The translations under genes were made by a program, and so were the position numbers. A DNA stretch of 64,000 bases from Arcicella gelida (GTDB lineage Bacteria > Bacteroidota > Bacteroidia > Cytophagales > Spirosomataceae), in assembly GCF_034931025.1 (NCBI RefSeq), contig NZ_JAYGIL010000005.1, forward strand, positions 124,001 to 188,000, in the 5' to 3' direction. The notes below the pieces were generated by a model. The model saw only the letters and a list, made by a program, of their open reading frames with translations. It did not search any database and was not told where the DNA came from. Every line of letters starts with the position of its first letter. Positions within the stretch are counted from its first letter, which is position 1. This document shows positions 9,341-17,908 of the stretch, piece by piece.

Positions 9341-9913
9341 TTAGTTGAAAATCGCCATAAAAATTAATAAAGGCAAATAATCGGCTAATTCAGTTCGCAT
9401 AATTTTCAAGGCTTTTCCAATCTGATTTTCTACTGTTTTGATAGAAAGCCCTAATTGATTAGCAATTTCTTGGTACTTCAATTCTTCAAATCTACTCATT
9501 TTAAAAATAAGTCGGCATTGTTCTGGTAGTTTTTCTAGTGCTTCTGCAATGCGTATTTCTAGCTCATTTTTATCAAGTAAATCGGTGGCAGAATCAAAAG
9601 TGTTTTCTATAAAATCACCAACATGTTGGCGATATACTTCTTGTACTTTTAGGTGTTTTATGCGATTCAAACAGGTATTATGGACGGCACGATATAGATA
9701 AGATTTTAAGGAAACTGTAATTTCTATTTCTTGACGTTGCTCCCAAAACTTCAAGAAAACGCCTTGTACTATTTCTTCGGCATCATCCATGTCTTTCAGG
9801 ATGTTGCAAGAATAGTTGCACAAAGCCTGATAATGCTTTCGAAATACTGTTTCGAAAACACGCTCATTTCCTTGTCGAATGGCCAGTAAAATATCAGAAT
9901 CAGAGAGTTGCAA
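9341..9913 (-). CDS. RNA polymerase ECF sigma-70 factor (Bacteroides expansion family)
   Basis: 190 aa. Region 2 is clear at ~20-60 (VFRKHYQALCNYSCNILKD, DDAEEIVQGVFLKFWEQR) and region 4 at ~125-180 (LPEQCRLIFKMSRFEELKYQ, EIANQLGLSIKTVENQIGKA). The C-terminus ends in a hydrophobic tail (LPLLIFMAIFN), common in this family. It heads the leftward FecR-STN-TonB-CTD group and is expected to transcribe it. A TANNTTTG box lies 39-46 bases before the start codon. Confidence 0.93.
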   Translation of the reverse strand: MQLSDSDILLAIRQGNERVFETVFRKHYQALCNYSCNILKDMDDAEEIVQGVFLKFWEQRQEIEITVSLKSYLYRAVHNTCLNRIKHLKVQEVYRQHVGDFIENTFDSATDLLDKNELEIRIAEALEKLPEQCRLIFKMSRFEELKYQEIANQLGLSIKTVENQIGKALKIMRTELADYLPLLIFMAIFN

Positions 9914-9951
9914 AATTGATAGAGGTTATTTTTTCCGTAGAGTTACTCCCG

Positions 9952-9959
9952 CAAAATTA
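9952..9959 (-). promoter_or_regulatory. Candidate Bacteroidota -7 box (TAATTTTG)
   Basis: The minus strand reads TAATTTTG, an exact match to the TANNTTTG -7 consensus, 39 bases upstream of the ECF sigma start. I see no TTTG at the usual spacing for the -33 element, so this is half of a promoter by sequence. Confidence 0.4.
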
Positions 9960-10135
9960 CAAACTTCTTTGGTATTTTTCAGTGATGACAACCAAATTTG
10001 GTTTAACCCCTATTGATTAAATGATGATTGGTCGAATTATACTTTAAAATGCAATAAATATTCAATGACTTATTTTTGAAACTCTATTTTTCATTAGCGT
10101 TCTTTGTGGAAATTTATCTTTTATCTCGTAAAAAC

Positions 10136-10507
10136 ATGAATAGATTTTTCTTACAAGCTGGTGCTTTACTCGCAGGACTTTCGGTGGCTTTGGGTGCTTT
10201 TGGTGCTCATGCTTTCAAAGCTGCTTTGGAAGCTGCCAACCGAACAGATACTTTTGAAACAGCTGCTCGTTACCAAATGTACGGAGCTTTGGCTTTGATT
10301 TTTGTAGGCATTTTATCAGAGAAAATTCCTCATAAATTTTTGAATTGGGCAGGATATTCGTTTTTGATAGGAACATTTATTTTTTCAGGTTCTTTGTACT
10401 TGATTTGTGCGACTGGCGTAACGATGTGGGGTGCGGTTGCTCCAATTGGCGGAACAGCTTTGATAGCGGGTTGGATTTTTTTCTTTTTAAGTATAACGAA
10501 GAAGTAA
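10136..10507 (+). CDS. DUF423 small membrane protein
   Basis: 123 aa from the ATG at 10136; a further 20 in-frame residues upstream start with a poor TTG and are not family-like. Four hydrophobic segments fit the DUF423 (YgdD/TMEM256) fold, with the family marks GALLAGLSVALGAFGAHAFK at the start and TGVTMWGAVAPIGGTALIAGW near the end. It is an inner-membrane protein of unknown function, widespread in bacteria. It stands alone between two leftward groups and is followed by a strong terminator. Confidence 0.9.
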   Translation: MNRFFLQAGALLAGLSVALGAFGAHAFKAALEAANRTDTFETAARYQMYGALALIFVGILSEKIPHKFLNWAGYSFLIGTFIFSGSLYLICATGVTMWGAVAPIGGTALIAGWIFFFLSITKK

Positions 10508-10514
10508 AAATATA

Positions 10515-10565
10515 AAACAAAAGGCTATACGCTTACCTCAGTCGGAAGTATATAGCCTTTTGTTT
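10515..10565. terminator. Bidirectional intrinsic terminator
   Basis: A 15-bp perfect stem (AAACAAAAGGCTATA with TATAGCCTTTTGTTT) around a ~21-base loop, between the DUF423 gene and the convergent kinase-like gene. Confidence 0.75.
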
Positions 10566-10579
10566 ATTCCATTTTGAGA

Positions 10580-11602
10580 TTATTGCATTCGTACTTGTTC
10601 TAAACTTGCCCAAACGATTTCTCCCATCGTTTTACATTTCAGGAATTCATCAGAATTATAATATTTTGCAAGTTCTACTTTGAGTTGTTCGGTATTTTCT
10701 GGCGTTGAAATATCATCTTTTGCCATAATTGCCATCAATTCATATACTCTTTGGCTTTCTACTTTCAATCGCTTAGAAATCAGTGAACGTTCTTCAATTT
10801 GATATTGCTTAACCGATTCTGGCGTCATGTGGCGCATGCCCATTTCAATCAATGGATTATTCTGTTTGAAGTACTGTGGCATATAAACCGTACGTTTGCC
10901 TTCGTAACTCTGTTGGTCGAAATCAATAGCTCTGATTCTAAAATATACTTCTTCAAAATCTGGAGTGATTTCCACAATAAAATTGGAAGAGTGCATATCT
11001 CCTAAAAGCAAAACCAAACATCTTTCATTGAATTTTACAAACTCTTTTGCCAAACGAATTTCATTAATATCAGGATTACTCAGGTAGTTTTTGAAAAATT
11101 GATCGCCCGGCATACCAGCGATATGTTCTTCAACCAAGGAGTTTTCATAAGTAAGATAACTGATTCTATTGGGCGAAAGTAGATGTTCTAATTCCATTCC
11201 ATATACTCTTGAACAGTCGGCTCTTTTGATATAAAAATAATCGAAATTATCATTTACTCGGTTGACAATCCTAATCCTAAAAGGCTGAGTATTGCCATAA
11301 GTACATAAATCAACTCTATCAACAGTCAAGTGTTTGATTACTTTTTCGTCGCCTTCTGTTTTTAAATCAGCATAGATTTTTTTGAGTCCTTCATAAACAT
11401 GTTCAATTTCGGAATGAGGGAAAAAAACGGTAATCCACAAAGTGTCATTCCCAAATTTATCATACAAACTGATTGAGCTTTCGAAGCGAAGTAAATCGTT
11501 ATATTGAATTGGCATTTTAATCTCCCGACCATATTTTGTTAAATATTTTCTGAGCTGAAGATTAATCTTGAAAGGAACTTTCTTTTTGGATATTAATGCC
11601 AT
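10580..11602 (-). CDS. Protein with kinase/phosphotransferase-like motifs, unknown role
   Basis: 340 aa, no signal peptide or membrane segment. G201-D-M-H-S-S-N-F and, about 25 residues later, R-A-I-D-F-D recall the catalytic HGDLHxxN and IDFD metal-binding motifs of aminoglycoside-phosphotransferase and HipA-like kinase folds. The region FDYFYIKRADCSRVYGMELE may hold the Lys and Glu of the N-lobe. It starts 22 bases after the rodA stop and appears to be the third gene of the mrdA-rodA unit, so a link to cell elongation is plausible. Activity is not shown, and the catalytic Asp of HGD is replaced in context by GD without the preceding His. Confidence 0.55.
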   Translation of the reverse strand: MALISKKKVPFKINLQLRKYLTKYGREIKMPIQYNDLLRFESSISLYDKFGNDTLWITVFFPHSEIEHVYEGLKKIYADLKTEGDEKVIKHLTVDRVDLCTYGNTQPFRIRIVNRVNDNFDYFYIKRADCSRVYGMELEHLLSPNRISYLTYENSLVEEHIAGMPGDQFFKNYLSNPDINEIRLAKEFVKFNERCLVLLLGDMHSSNFIVEITPDFEEVYFRIRAIDFDQQSYEGKRTVYMPQYFKQNNPLIEMGMRHMTPESVKQYQIEERSLISKRLKVESQRVYELMAIMAKDDISTPENTEQLKVELAKYYNSDEFLKCKTMGEIVWASLEQVRMQ

Positions 11603-11623
11603 AATTAAGTAAGAGTGAAAAGA

Positions 11624-12913
11624 TTACCACCTTGAAAGTACTTGAGTACGATGAGCGTCAATTTTCAAGAAAATAAATAATAAAATTGAAAATGACCAAA
11701 GGGATGAACCGCCATAACTAAAAAAGGGCAGGGGGATACCGATTACTGGCATTAAGCCAATCGTCATGCCGATGTTTACCATAAAGTGAAAAAACAGAAT
11801 GGAGACGACGCCATAGCCATAGACTCGGGCAAATCTGGATTTCTGTTGGTCTGCCAAATAAGCTACTCTCAACAAAAGTCCAAGGAATAAACCTACAACC
11901 AATAAACTTCCAAGGAAACCTTCTTCTTCGCCAACTGTACAGAAAATAAAATCGGTACTTTGTTCGGGTACGAAATCAAATTTGGTTTGTGTTCCTTGTA
12001 AATATCCTTTTCCCAAAAGTCCACCAGAACCAATGGCAATTTTTGCTTGACGCACATTATAACCTGTTTTTTTTCGGTCAAAATCTGGGTCAACTAATAC
12101 TTTAATACGGTTTCGTTGATGCTGTTGGAGTACATTATTAATAGCCCAATCAACTCCTGTAACGAATAAACCCATCACAAAAGCGATTCCTAAAATAGTG
12201 ATAATATTCTTTGTTTTTCGTTCATAACGTGGCATAATTAAAATAACAATTCCTGCCAAAACAGCTAAACCGATATAGATTTCCCACTCTTCATAAATCA
12301 GCGAAAGTACAAATAAAATAATGGTTGAAAGGAAAACGGCAGGGTAAATGCCAGGAAGTCCTTCACGATATAAGAGTATCATAAAAGATGCAAAAACCAA
12401 TGCTACGCCCGTTTCATGAGAAGCCAAAATAAGAATTGGCGGGACTAAAATAATTAATGCTACCGTAAATTGGTCTTTAAAACGAGTTAAATTCACCAGA
12501 GGCGTACTTACGTATTTTGCCAAAGCCAAAGCAGTAGCCATTTTGGCAAATTCGGCAGGCTGTAATTGAAAACCACCAATTCTGAACCACGAATGCGAAC
12601 CTTTTACTTCTGTACCAACCAGCAAAACAGCAACTAGCATGAACATGAAAAATCCATAAATGATGAAGGCAAAAGTATCATAAAAACGATAGTCAATCAC
12701 TAAAATGGCGATGATGAGTAGTACCGTTGTGCCAATCCAAATTAACTGTTTGCCTGCATTGGTATCAAAAAAGCCGGGGTCACCAATCCAAAGAGGATTT
12801 TCAGGATTATAAATAGCTGCATAAATGTTAAACCAGCCTACGGTTACGCAAACGATAAAAAGTAAGACTGTAATCCAGTCTAGATTTTTAGATATTTTTT
12901 CTTGCCTTGCCAA
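11624..12913 (-). CDS. rodA: Rod shape-determining protein RodA (SEDS glycosyltransferase)
   Basis: 429 aa, about ten membrane segments. SEDS motifs are present: LQPAEFAKMATALALAKY, ASHETGVALVFASF, STDFIFCTVGEEEGFLGSLL, and the C-terminal PFFSYGGSSLWS. RodA polymerises lipid II into glycan strands together with the class B PBP2 encoded just upstream, in lateral wall synthesis. The 85-base gap from mrdA and shared direction indicate an operon. Length is a little above the usual ~370-420 aa because of a longer N-terminal loop. Confidence 0.95.
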   Translation of the reverse strand: MARQEKISKNLDWITVLLFIVCVTVGWFNIYAAIYNPENPLWIGDPGFFDTNAGKQLIWIGTTVLLIIAILVIDYRFYDTFAFIIYGFFMFMLVAVLLVGTEVKGSHSWFRIGGFQLQPAEFAKMATALALAKYVSTPLVNLTRFKDQFTVALIILVPPILILASHETGVALVFASFMILLYREGLPGIYPAVFLSTIILFVLSLIYEEWEIYIGLAVLAGIVILIMPRYERKTKNIITILGIAFVMGLFVTGVDWAINNVLQQHQRNRIKVLVDPDFDRKKTGYNVRQAKIAIGSGGLLGKGYLQGTQTKFDFVPEQSTDFIFCTVGEEEGFLGSLLVVGLFLGLLLRVAYLADQQKSRFARVYGYGVVSILFFHFMVNIGMTIGLMPVIGIPLPFFSYGGSSLWSFSILLFIFLKIDAHRTQVLSRW

Positions 12914-12998
12914 GTTGAGTTCGATGAATTAGGTTATTCAATTGTTTTGAATAACGAGTAATTAGAATTTTAAAAAATAGAAACGCTTTTAGACTACG

Positions 12999-15026
12999 TT
13001 ACTGCTTTTTTACTGATGGTTTTGAATTGATTGCTTTTTTGGGGTTCATCGGTATTTTTACTTCATTCTTTTTTTGTGAACCGCCCATAGGTAAAGTAAT
13101 GGTGGTAGGTGTGGTTAAGAATAGCTCTTCATCTACTTTTTGAGCAGTATCAGGCTTCATCTTTGTTTTTGGTTTTGATGCCAACTCATTTCTAACAGTC
13201 AATAGATTTGGATAGCTTTTATTCATCCATTTAGTTTCGATGGCTTTTCTGTCAACATGACCTTTAATATATTTTTCAATACATAAGGAAGCAATTGGAG
13301 CAGCATGCGCACCACCAGAGCCTGCATTTTCCACAAAAACTGCAATGGCAATTTTTGGGTTGTCTTTTGGGGCAAAAGCGATAAAAATTGAGTGGTTTTC
13401 TCCATGACGGTTTTGTGAAGTACCTGTTTTTCCACACATTTGAATATCACTCATTCGTCCATCGCCTGAAACCGTTCCGTTATTTACGGCTAAAACCATT
13501 CCATCAATAACGGTATTAAAATGACGGCGGTCGATGCCGACAGATATTTTCTCTTTATACTTCGGGTCGATTGCTCCGATTGAGTTAATGCCTTTTACTA
13601 AATGTGGACGAATGTACCAGCCTCTGTTTGCAATGATTGCCGCAACATTTGCCATTTTTAAAGGATTTACAATGATTTCCCCTTCACCAATACTATTACT
13701 TGCGATGTTAGAGAATTTCCATGAAAGTGCGCCTTTGTACATTACTTCGTTGTAATACTTTACATCTGGTAATTTACCTTTTTTCTCGTTTGGCAAATCA
13801 ATATCCAATAATTGCCCAATCCCAAACTTTGCCACCATGTCATCCCATTTCTGTAAACCCAATGCAGATTTTTTGAAGATATTTTTCTCAGAATTATTAT
13901 AAATCATGCGCTTGTAAGTCTGATAAAAATAGGGGTTACAAGAATATTGAATGGCTTTTTGAACATCGCTCGCTACTGGATGACCGTGACTACAATGAAT
14001 GGGAGAACCCGCATGACCAAAACCTGTGTTTGGCGTAATTACACCCATTTGTAAAGCTACCAATGCTTGAATAATTTTAAACGTAGAACCCGGACGATAA
14101 TAAGCACTTGGCGGACGATTCAATAAAGGATGAAGAGGATTTAAGTTTAGGGTTTGAAAATACTTCGAAAAAGTACGCCCAGATAATTGGCTTGGGTCGT
14201 AAGTTGGTGCGGAAACCATTGCCAATACTTCGCCAGTACTTGGTTCAATCGCAACAACACTTCCTACTTTATGTTGCATTAAACTATCGGCATAAGCTTG
14301 CAAATTAATATCAACGGAACTCAATAAATTTTTACCAGCAACAGGATTTTTATCAAAAGCACCACCTTTAAAAGATCCTTTTTCAACACCACGACTATTA
14401 ACCATCATGTATTTGATGCCTCTTTCGCCACGAAGGTCTTCTTCATAAAATCGTTCAAGACCAGTTACACCGATATAATCACCTTGTCGGTAATATTCAT
14501 CGCCTTCTTCTTCTAGTTTTTCTAAGCGTTCAGGACTGATTTCGCCAACATATCCCAAAGCATTTGCCATCGCTTTTGAATCATAAGTACGCACAGCACT
14601 TAATTGAAACTCAAAACCTGGATAATCTACCATGGCATCTTGTACTTTGGCAAAATCTTCACGAGAAAGCTGTCTCAAAAATAGAGAAGGACGAACGGGA
14701 GAATATATTCTTGCTAAATGGGTAAGGCTGTCAAAAGATTGGCGAGTAATACCAAAAATTTGACAAAAACGAAGTGTGTCGGCAACTTTTGCTTTTTTAG
14801 GAGTAATGTATAAATCATAAACTACCGTGTTGCTCACGATTAGTTTTTTGTTTCTATCATAAACCAAACCTCTGAAAGGCACTTGCATAATCTTTCGGAT
14901 GGCATTGTTTTCGGCATCTAGCTTGTAAGTTTCATCAACAACTTGTAGGAAAAACAGCCTACAGATGTAGATAAATGCAATAAGGATAAAGAAACCTTGG
15001 ATAAATCGTTTTCTTAGTTCGTCCAC
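12999..15026 (-). CDS. mrdA: Penicillin-binding protein 2 (class B transpeptidase)
   Basis: 675 aa. One N-terminal membrane anchor (~10-28), a pedestal domain (~45-230) and a transpeptidase domain with the three active-site motifs: S314-T-F-K, S-C-N (in QYSCNPYFYQ) and K533-T-G. The C-terminal ~80 residues are a basic, low-complexity tail rich in Lys/Pro. It cross-links peptidoglycan during elongation as the partner of RodA. In many Bacteroidota mreC and mreD sit just upstream; here the neighbour is atpZ instead, after a 270-base gap. Confidence 0.95.
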   Translation of the reverse strand: MDELRKRFIQGFFILIAFIYICRLFFLQVVDETYKLDAENNAIRKIMQVPFRGLVYDRNKKLIVSNTVVYDLYITPKKAKVADTLRFCQIFGITRQSFDSLTHLARIYSPVRPSLFLRQLSREDFAKVQDAMVDYPGFEFQLSAVRTYDSKAMANALGYVGEISPERLEKLEEEGDEYYRQGDYIGVTGLERFYEEDLRGERGIKYMMVNSRGVEKGSFKGGAFDKNPVAGKNLLSSVDINLQAYADSLMQHKVGSVVAIEPSTGEVLAMVSAPTYDPSQLSGRTFSKYFQTLNLNPLHPLLNRPPSAYYRPGSTFKIIQALVALQMGVITPNTGFGHAGSPIHCSHGHPVASDVQKAIQYSCNPYFYQTYKRMIYNNSEKNIFKKSALGLQKWDDMVAKFGIGQLLDIDLPNEKKGKLPDVKYYNEVMYKGALSWKFSNIASNSIGEGEIIVNPLKMANVAAIIANRGWYIRPHLVKGINSIGAIDPKYKEKISVGIDRRHFNTVIDGMVLAVNNGTVSGDGRMSDIQMCGKTGTSQNRHGENHSIFIAFAPKDNPKIAIAVFVENAGSGGAHAAPIASLCIEKYIKGHVDRKAIETKWMNKSYPNLLTVRNELASKPKTKMKPDTAQKVDEELFLTTPTTITLPMGGSQKKNEVKIPMNPKKAINSKPSVKKQ

Positions 15027-15295
15027 GAGTAATAAAAATTTTATAAATAAGCCACGAGGCTGATGAATGTCTGTATTTTAAATAAATTACTAATAAGCTT
15101 TGAGCTTTTTTGGTAAAATTGCTATTCAAAAAAATAATTGTTTTAAATAGCTCGATTTAATATTTTTTTAATCTTTGAAGTAAATTTTCAAGAAAATTAT
15201 ACCAATTCTTCCTGAAAAAACGCTTACTACAAAATTTGTTATTTTTAAGGAAAATATCAACGAAAACGCCAAATGAGTTGCAATATTCTGATAAA

Positions 15296-15508
15296 TTATT
15301 CTTTTGGTAAACCTTTGATAAAAAGGTACATTCCTGCAAAAATAAAAAACAGCGAACAGCCCACCGTAAACCAAGGAGTTTTCATCATCATTTTTTCATC
15401 AAGCCATCTTCCCAAGAATACTCCCCCAGCTATAGTCACTAACATTTGTGTGCCAGCACCCATATAACGCATATATTTATTGTTATTATTTTGCGAGTCG
15501 TCTTTCAT
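15296..15508 (-). CDS. atpZ: AtpZ/AtpI-family small membrane protein
   Basis: 70 aa from the ATG at 15508; five extra residues further upstream look non-coding. Two membrane hairpin segments (GAGTQMLVTIAGGVFLGRWL and TVGCSLFFIFAGMYLFI) with the G-x-x-x-G-x-W-L-D pattern of AtpZ/AtpI. Family members assist F-type ATP synthase assembly or bring Mg2+/Ca2+ across the membrane. No ATP synthase subunit gene follows here, since the next gene in the same direction is mrdA. It is divergent from porW and shares a ~175-base upstream region with it. The 15027-15295 gap holds no convincing gene. Confidence 0.75.
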   Translation of the reverse strand: MKDDSQNNNNKYMRYMGAGTQMLVTIAGGVFLGRWLDEKMMMKTPWFTVGCSLFFIFAGMYLFIKGLPKE

Positions 15509-15683
15509 GATTTTTAATAACATTTAAAATCGGATAAATAGAGAAAAGCTTAGGATGCGACCCAAAACTGAATTTATGAGGCTTTTTGATTGAATAAATT
15601 AAAAAAATAGCTTTAACATAAAAACTGATACTAATTTTACGTAAAGTTGCGTTTCTTTCACGGTTTCAGCATTAAAAATCTCT

Positions 15684-17840
15684 ATGAATAAATATTTTAT
15701 TTTATGTGTCGCTTGTCTTACAGGAGTTTTGGTATTGAGTTGTTCTCAGTACAGTAATTCTCCGTTGAGCGTGGGGTTTCATAATGTTAATGCCAAGTAC
15801 AATGCGTTGTTTCAAGCAAAGATTAAATTCAAAGAAGCCGAAACGTTAATTTTTGATGCTCGTCAAGATAATTTTTCTCAACTTCTCCCAATATTACTTC
15901 CGATAGATTCTCTATCCACTCAGACAGTTAATGAACAATTAGCTTCCGTTATCAAAAAAGCTTCTTTGGTTGCCGAACGCCATCAAAATTCTAAATGGTT
16001 GGATGATGCCTATGTGATTATCGGACAAGCTAGGTTGTTGAAAGAAGATTATAAAAATGCTATTGAAACATTTAAGTTTGTCAATACCAATGCAACCAGT
16101 GATGATGCCAGAGATGCCGCTTTAATTGGTTTGATGCGTGCTTATACCGAACAAGGTGAATATCAAACGGCATTAAGAGTAGCGGAAATTCTTCGTGAAG
16201 AACCTTTGAATAAAGAAAATACCGCAGATTTTTATTTGACAAAAGCGTATTTACATCAACAGAAAGAAGAGTACAAAACATCTGTTGCTATTTTGGAAGA
16301 AGCTTTGCCGCTATTACCTAAAAATGAAGCAAAAGCAAGGCTGTACTTTGTGGCAGGGCAATTGTATGAATTGATTAATAATCCAAGATTAGCCGCCGAT
16401 AAATATTCCTCAGTTAGTAAAAATAGACCTTCTTATAATTTGAGTTTTTATGCGAAACTCAATAAATCGTTGGCTTTAGGACAAACTAATAGTTTCCAGA
16501 AATTATTAAAAGACCCGAAAAACAATGATTTGCAAGATAAGATTTATGAAGCGATGGCAACTGCCGAAATCAGAAAAGGTAATACAAAGTCTGGTTTGGC
16601 TTTATTACAATCTTCTGCCAGAACGAATCAAAACCCTCAGCAATTAGCATTTACTTATCTCAGATTAGCAGATTCTTATTATAACCAAATGGGCGATTAT
16701 GAAATGGCATCCGCTTATTATGATAGTACCGCCACTTTATTGCCTCAGCAAGATGCCCAATACAAACGAGTAATTGATAGACAACGTTCTTTGTCTGATT
16801 TTGTAACACAAGTAAAGATTATCAGAACGGAAGATTCGCTACAACGCTTGTCGAAAATGAGTGCAGACCAATTGGATAAGATTTTAGAAAAAGTTTATAT
16901 AGACCAACAATTCAAAGAAGATAGTCAAAAGCGTGCAGCCGAAATTGCCAATAAAGGAAAGCAATTACAAAATAAAAATACAACGAGTACTTTCAACGAC
17001 CCGAATAAACCGATGTGGTATTTTAATAATCCCATCGCTATTTCACAAGGAAAAACAGCCTTTACAGCTCGTTGGGGAAATCGAGTGTTAGAAGATAATT
17101 GGCGAAGAAGTAGCAAAGAAAATACACTTTCGTTTGATAATAATGCACTTTCAAATCAAAATCTAAACAATAATTTGAATGCTAATCTTGGTGAATTAAA
17201 TGCTAAAAGTATTGGTGCTGATGGCATGAAAGCTGGGATTGCAGCTTTGAGAGCAAAAATTCCATTTTCTCCAGAAGCACTTTTAGCCTCAAAGAAAAGA
17301 CAAGAAGAAGCTACTTTCGCTTTGGGGAAAGTATATAAACTGAATTTGAACGAGCCTAAAAATGCTATTATTACTTTCGAGAAGTTCTTGAAAGAATTTC
17401 CAAGTTCTAGCCACGAAACAGAAGTATTGTATTTACTCTGTTTATTAACGGAAGATAATGCAGGAGTTTATGCTGCTTACAAAAATCAATTGATGACAAA
17501 ATATGCAGATTCGTATTTTGCAAGATTGTTGATACGAAGCCAAAATGAAAGTTTAAGCACAGGAAAAGAATCAGAAGTACAGAAGTTGTATGCCGAAGCT
17601 TATAATTACTTTGTACAAAATAATTTTACAAATGCTTTAACAATTGTTGAAACTGGATTGAAAGATTATCCGAACAGTCAAATTGAAGATAAATTAGTGT
17701 TTTTGAAAGCGGTATTATTTGCAAAAACCCAAGATACAAAAGCATATAAAACGGCACTAGAAAATTTTATTTCCGATTATCCAAAAAGTCAATTAATTAC
17801 TTTGGCTAAAGAAAGATTAGCAACTTTAAGTACTAAATAA
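15684..17840 (+). CDS. porW: PorW/SprE-type lipoprotein of the type IX secretion system
   Basis: 718 aa. The N-terminus is a lipoprotein signal (LTGVLVLSC, then SQYSN), so it should be anchored to a membrane by Cys20. TPR-like helical repeats cover most of the protein, with family marks NVNAKYNALFQAKIKFKEAE, RHQNSKWLDDAYVIIGQARL and a later PSEALL/LGKVYKLNLNEPKNAI repeat block around 545-590. PorW (SprE in Flavobacterium) links the PorK/N ring to the translocon and is needed for T9SS export and gliding. The assignment is by pattern recognition; other TPR lipoproteins are possible but less likely. Confidence 0.8.
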   Translation: MNKYFILCVACLTGVLVLSCSQYSNSPLSVGFHNVNAKYNALFQAKIKFKEAETLIFDARQDNFSQLLPILLPIDSLSTQTVNEQLASVIKKASLVAERHQNSKWLDDAYVIIGQARLLKEDYKNAIETFKFVNTNATSDDARDAALIGLMRAYTEQGEYQTALRVAEILREEPLNKENTADFYLTKAYLHQQKEEYKTSVAILEEALPLLPKNEAKARLYFVAGQLYELINNPRLAADKYSSVSKNRPSYNLSFYAKLNKSLALGQTNSFQKLLKDPKNNDLQDKIYEAMATAEIRKGNTKSGLALLQSSARTNQNPQQLAFTYLRLADSYYNQMGDYEMASAYYDSTATLLPQQDAQYKRVIDRQRSLSDFVTQVKIIRTEDSLQRLSKMSADQLDKILEKVYIDQQFKEDSQKRAAEIANKGKQLQNKNTTSTFNDPNKPMWYFNNPIAISQGKTAFTARWGNRVLEDNWRRSSKENTLSFDNNALSNQNLNNNLNANLGELNAKSIGADGMKAGIAALRAKIPFSPEALLASKKRQEEATFALGKVYKLNLNEPKNAIITFEKFLKEFPSSSHETEVLYLLCLLTEDNAGVYAAYKNQLMTKYADSYFARLLIRSQNESLSTGKESEVQKLYAEAYNYFVQNNFTNALTIVETGLKDYPNSQIEDKLVFLKAVLFAKTQDTKAYKTALENFISDYPKSQLITLAKERLATLSTK

Positions 17841-17844
17841 TTAA

Positions 17845-17892
17845 TTGTGATTGAGTGATTGAATAGTACTTTTTTCAATCACTCAATCACAA
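17845..17892. terminator. Long convergent hairpin
   Basis: A perfect 19-bp stem (TTGTGATTGAGTGATTGAA with its complement) and a 10-base loop, lying between the convergent porW and acetyltransferase-like genes. There is no long T-run, so it could also be an RNA-stability or repeat element. Confidence 0.6.
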
Positions 17893-17908
17893 CTCACTCA
17901 TTCACTAA

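Noticed and set aside
15157..15374. Two small leftward frames between mrdA and atpZ
   Set aside because: They overlap atpZ in other frames, are A/T-driven and have no family resemblance.
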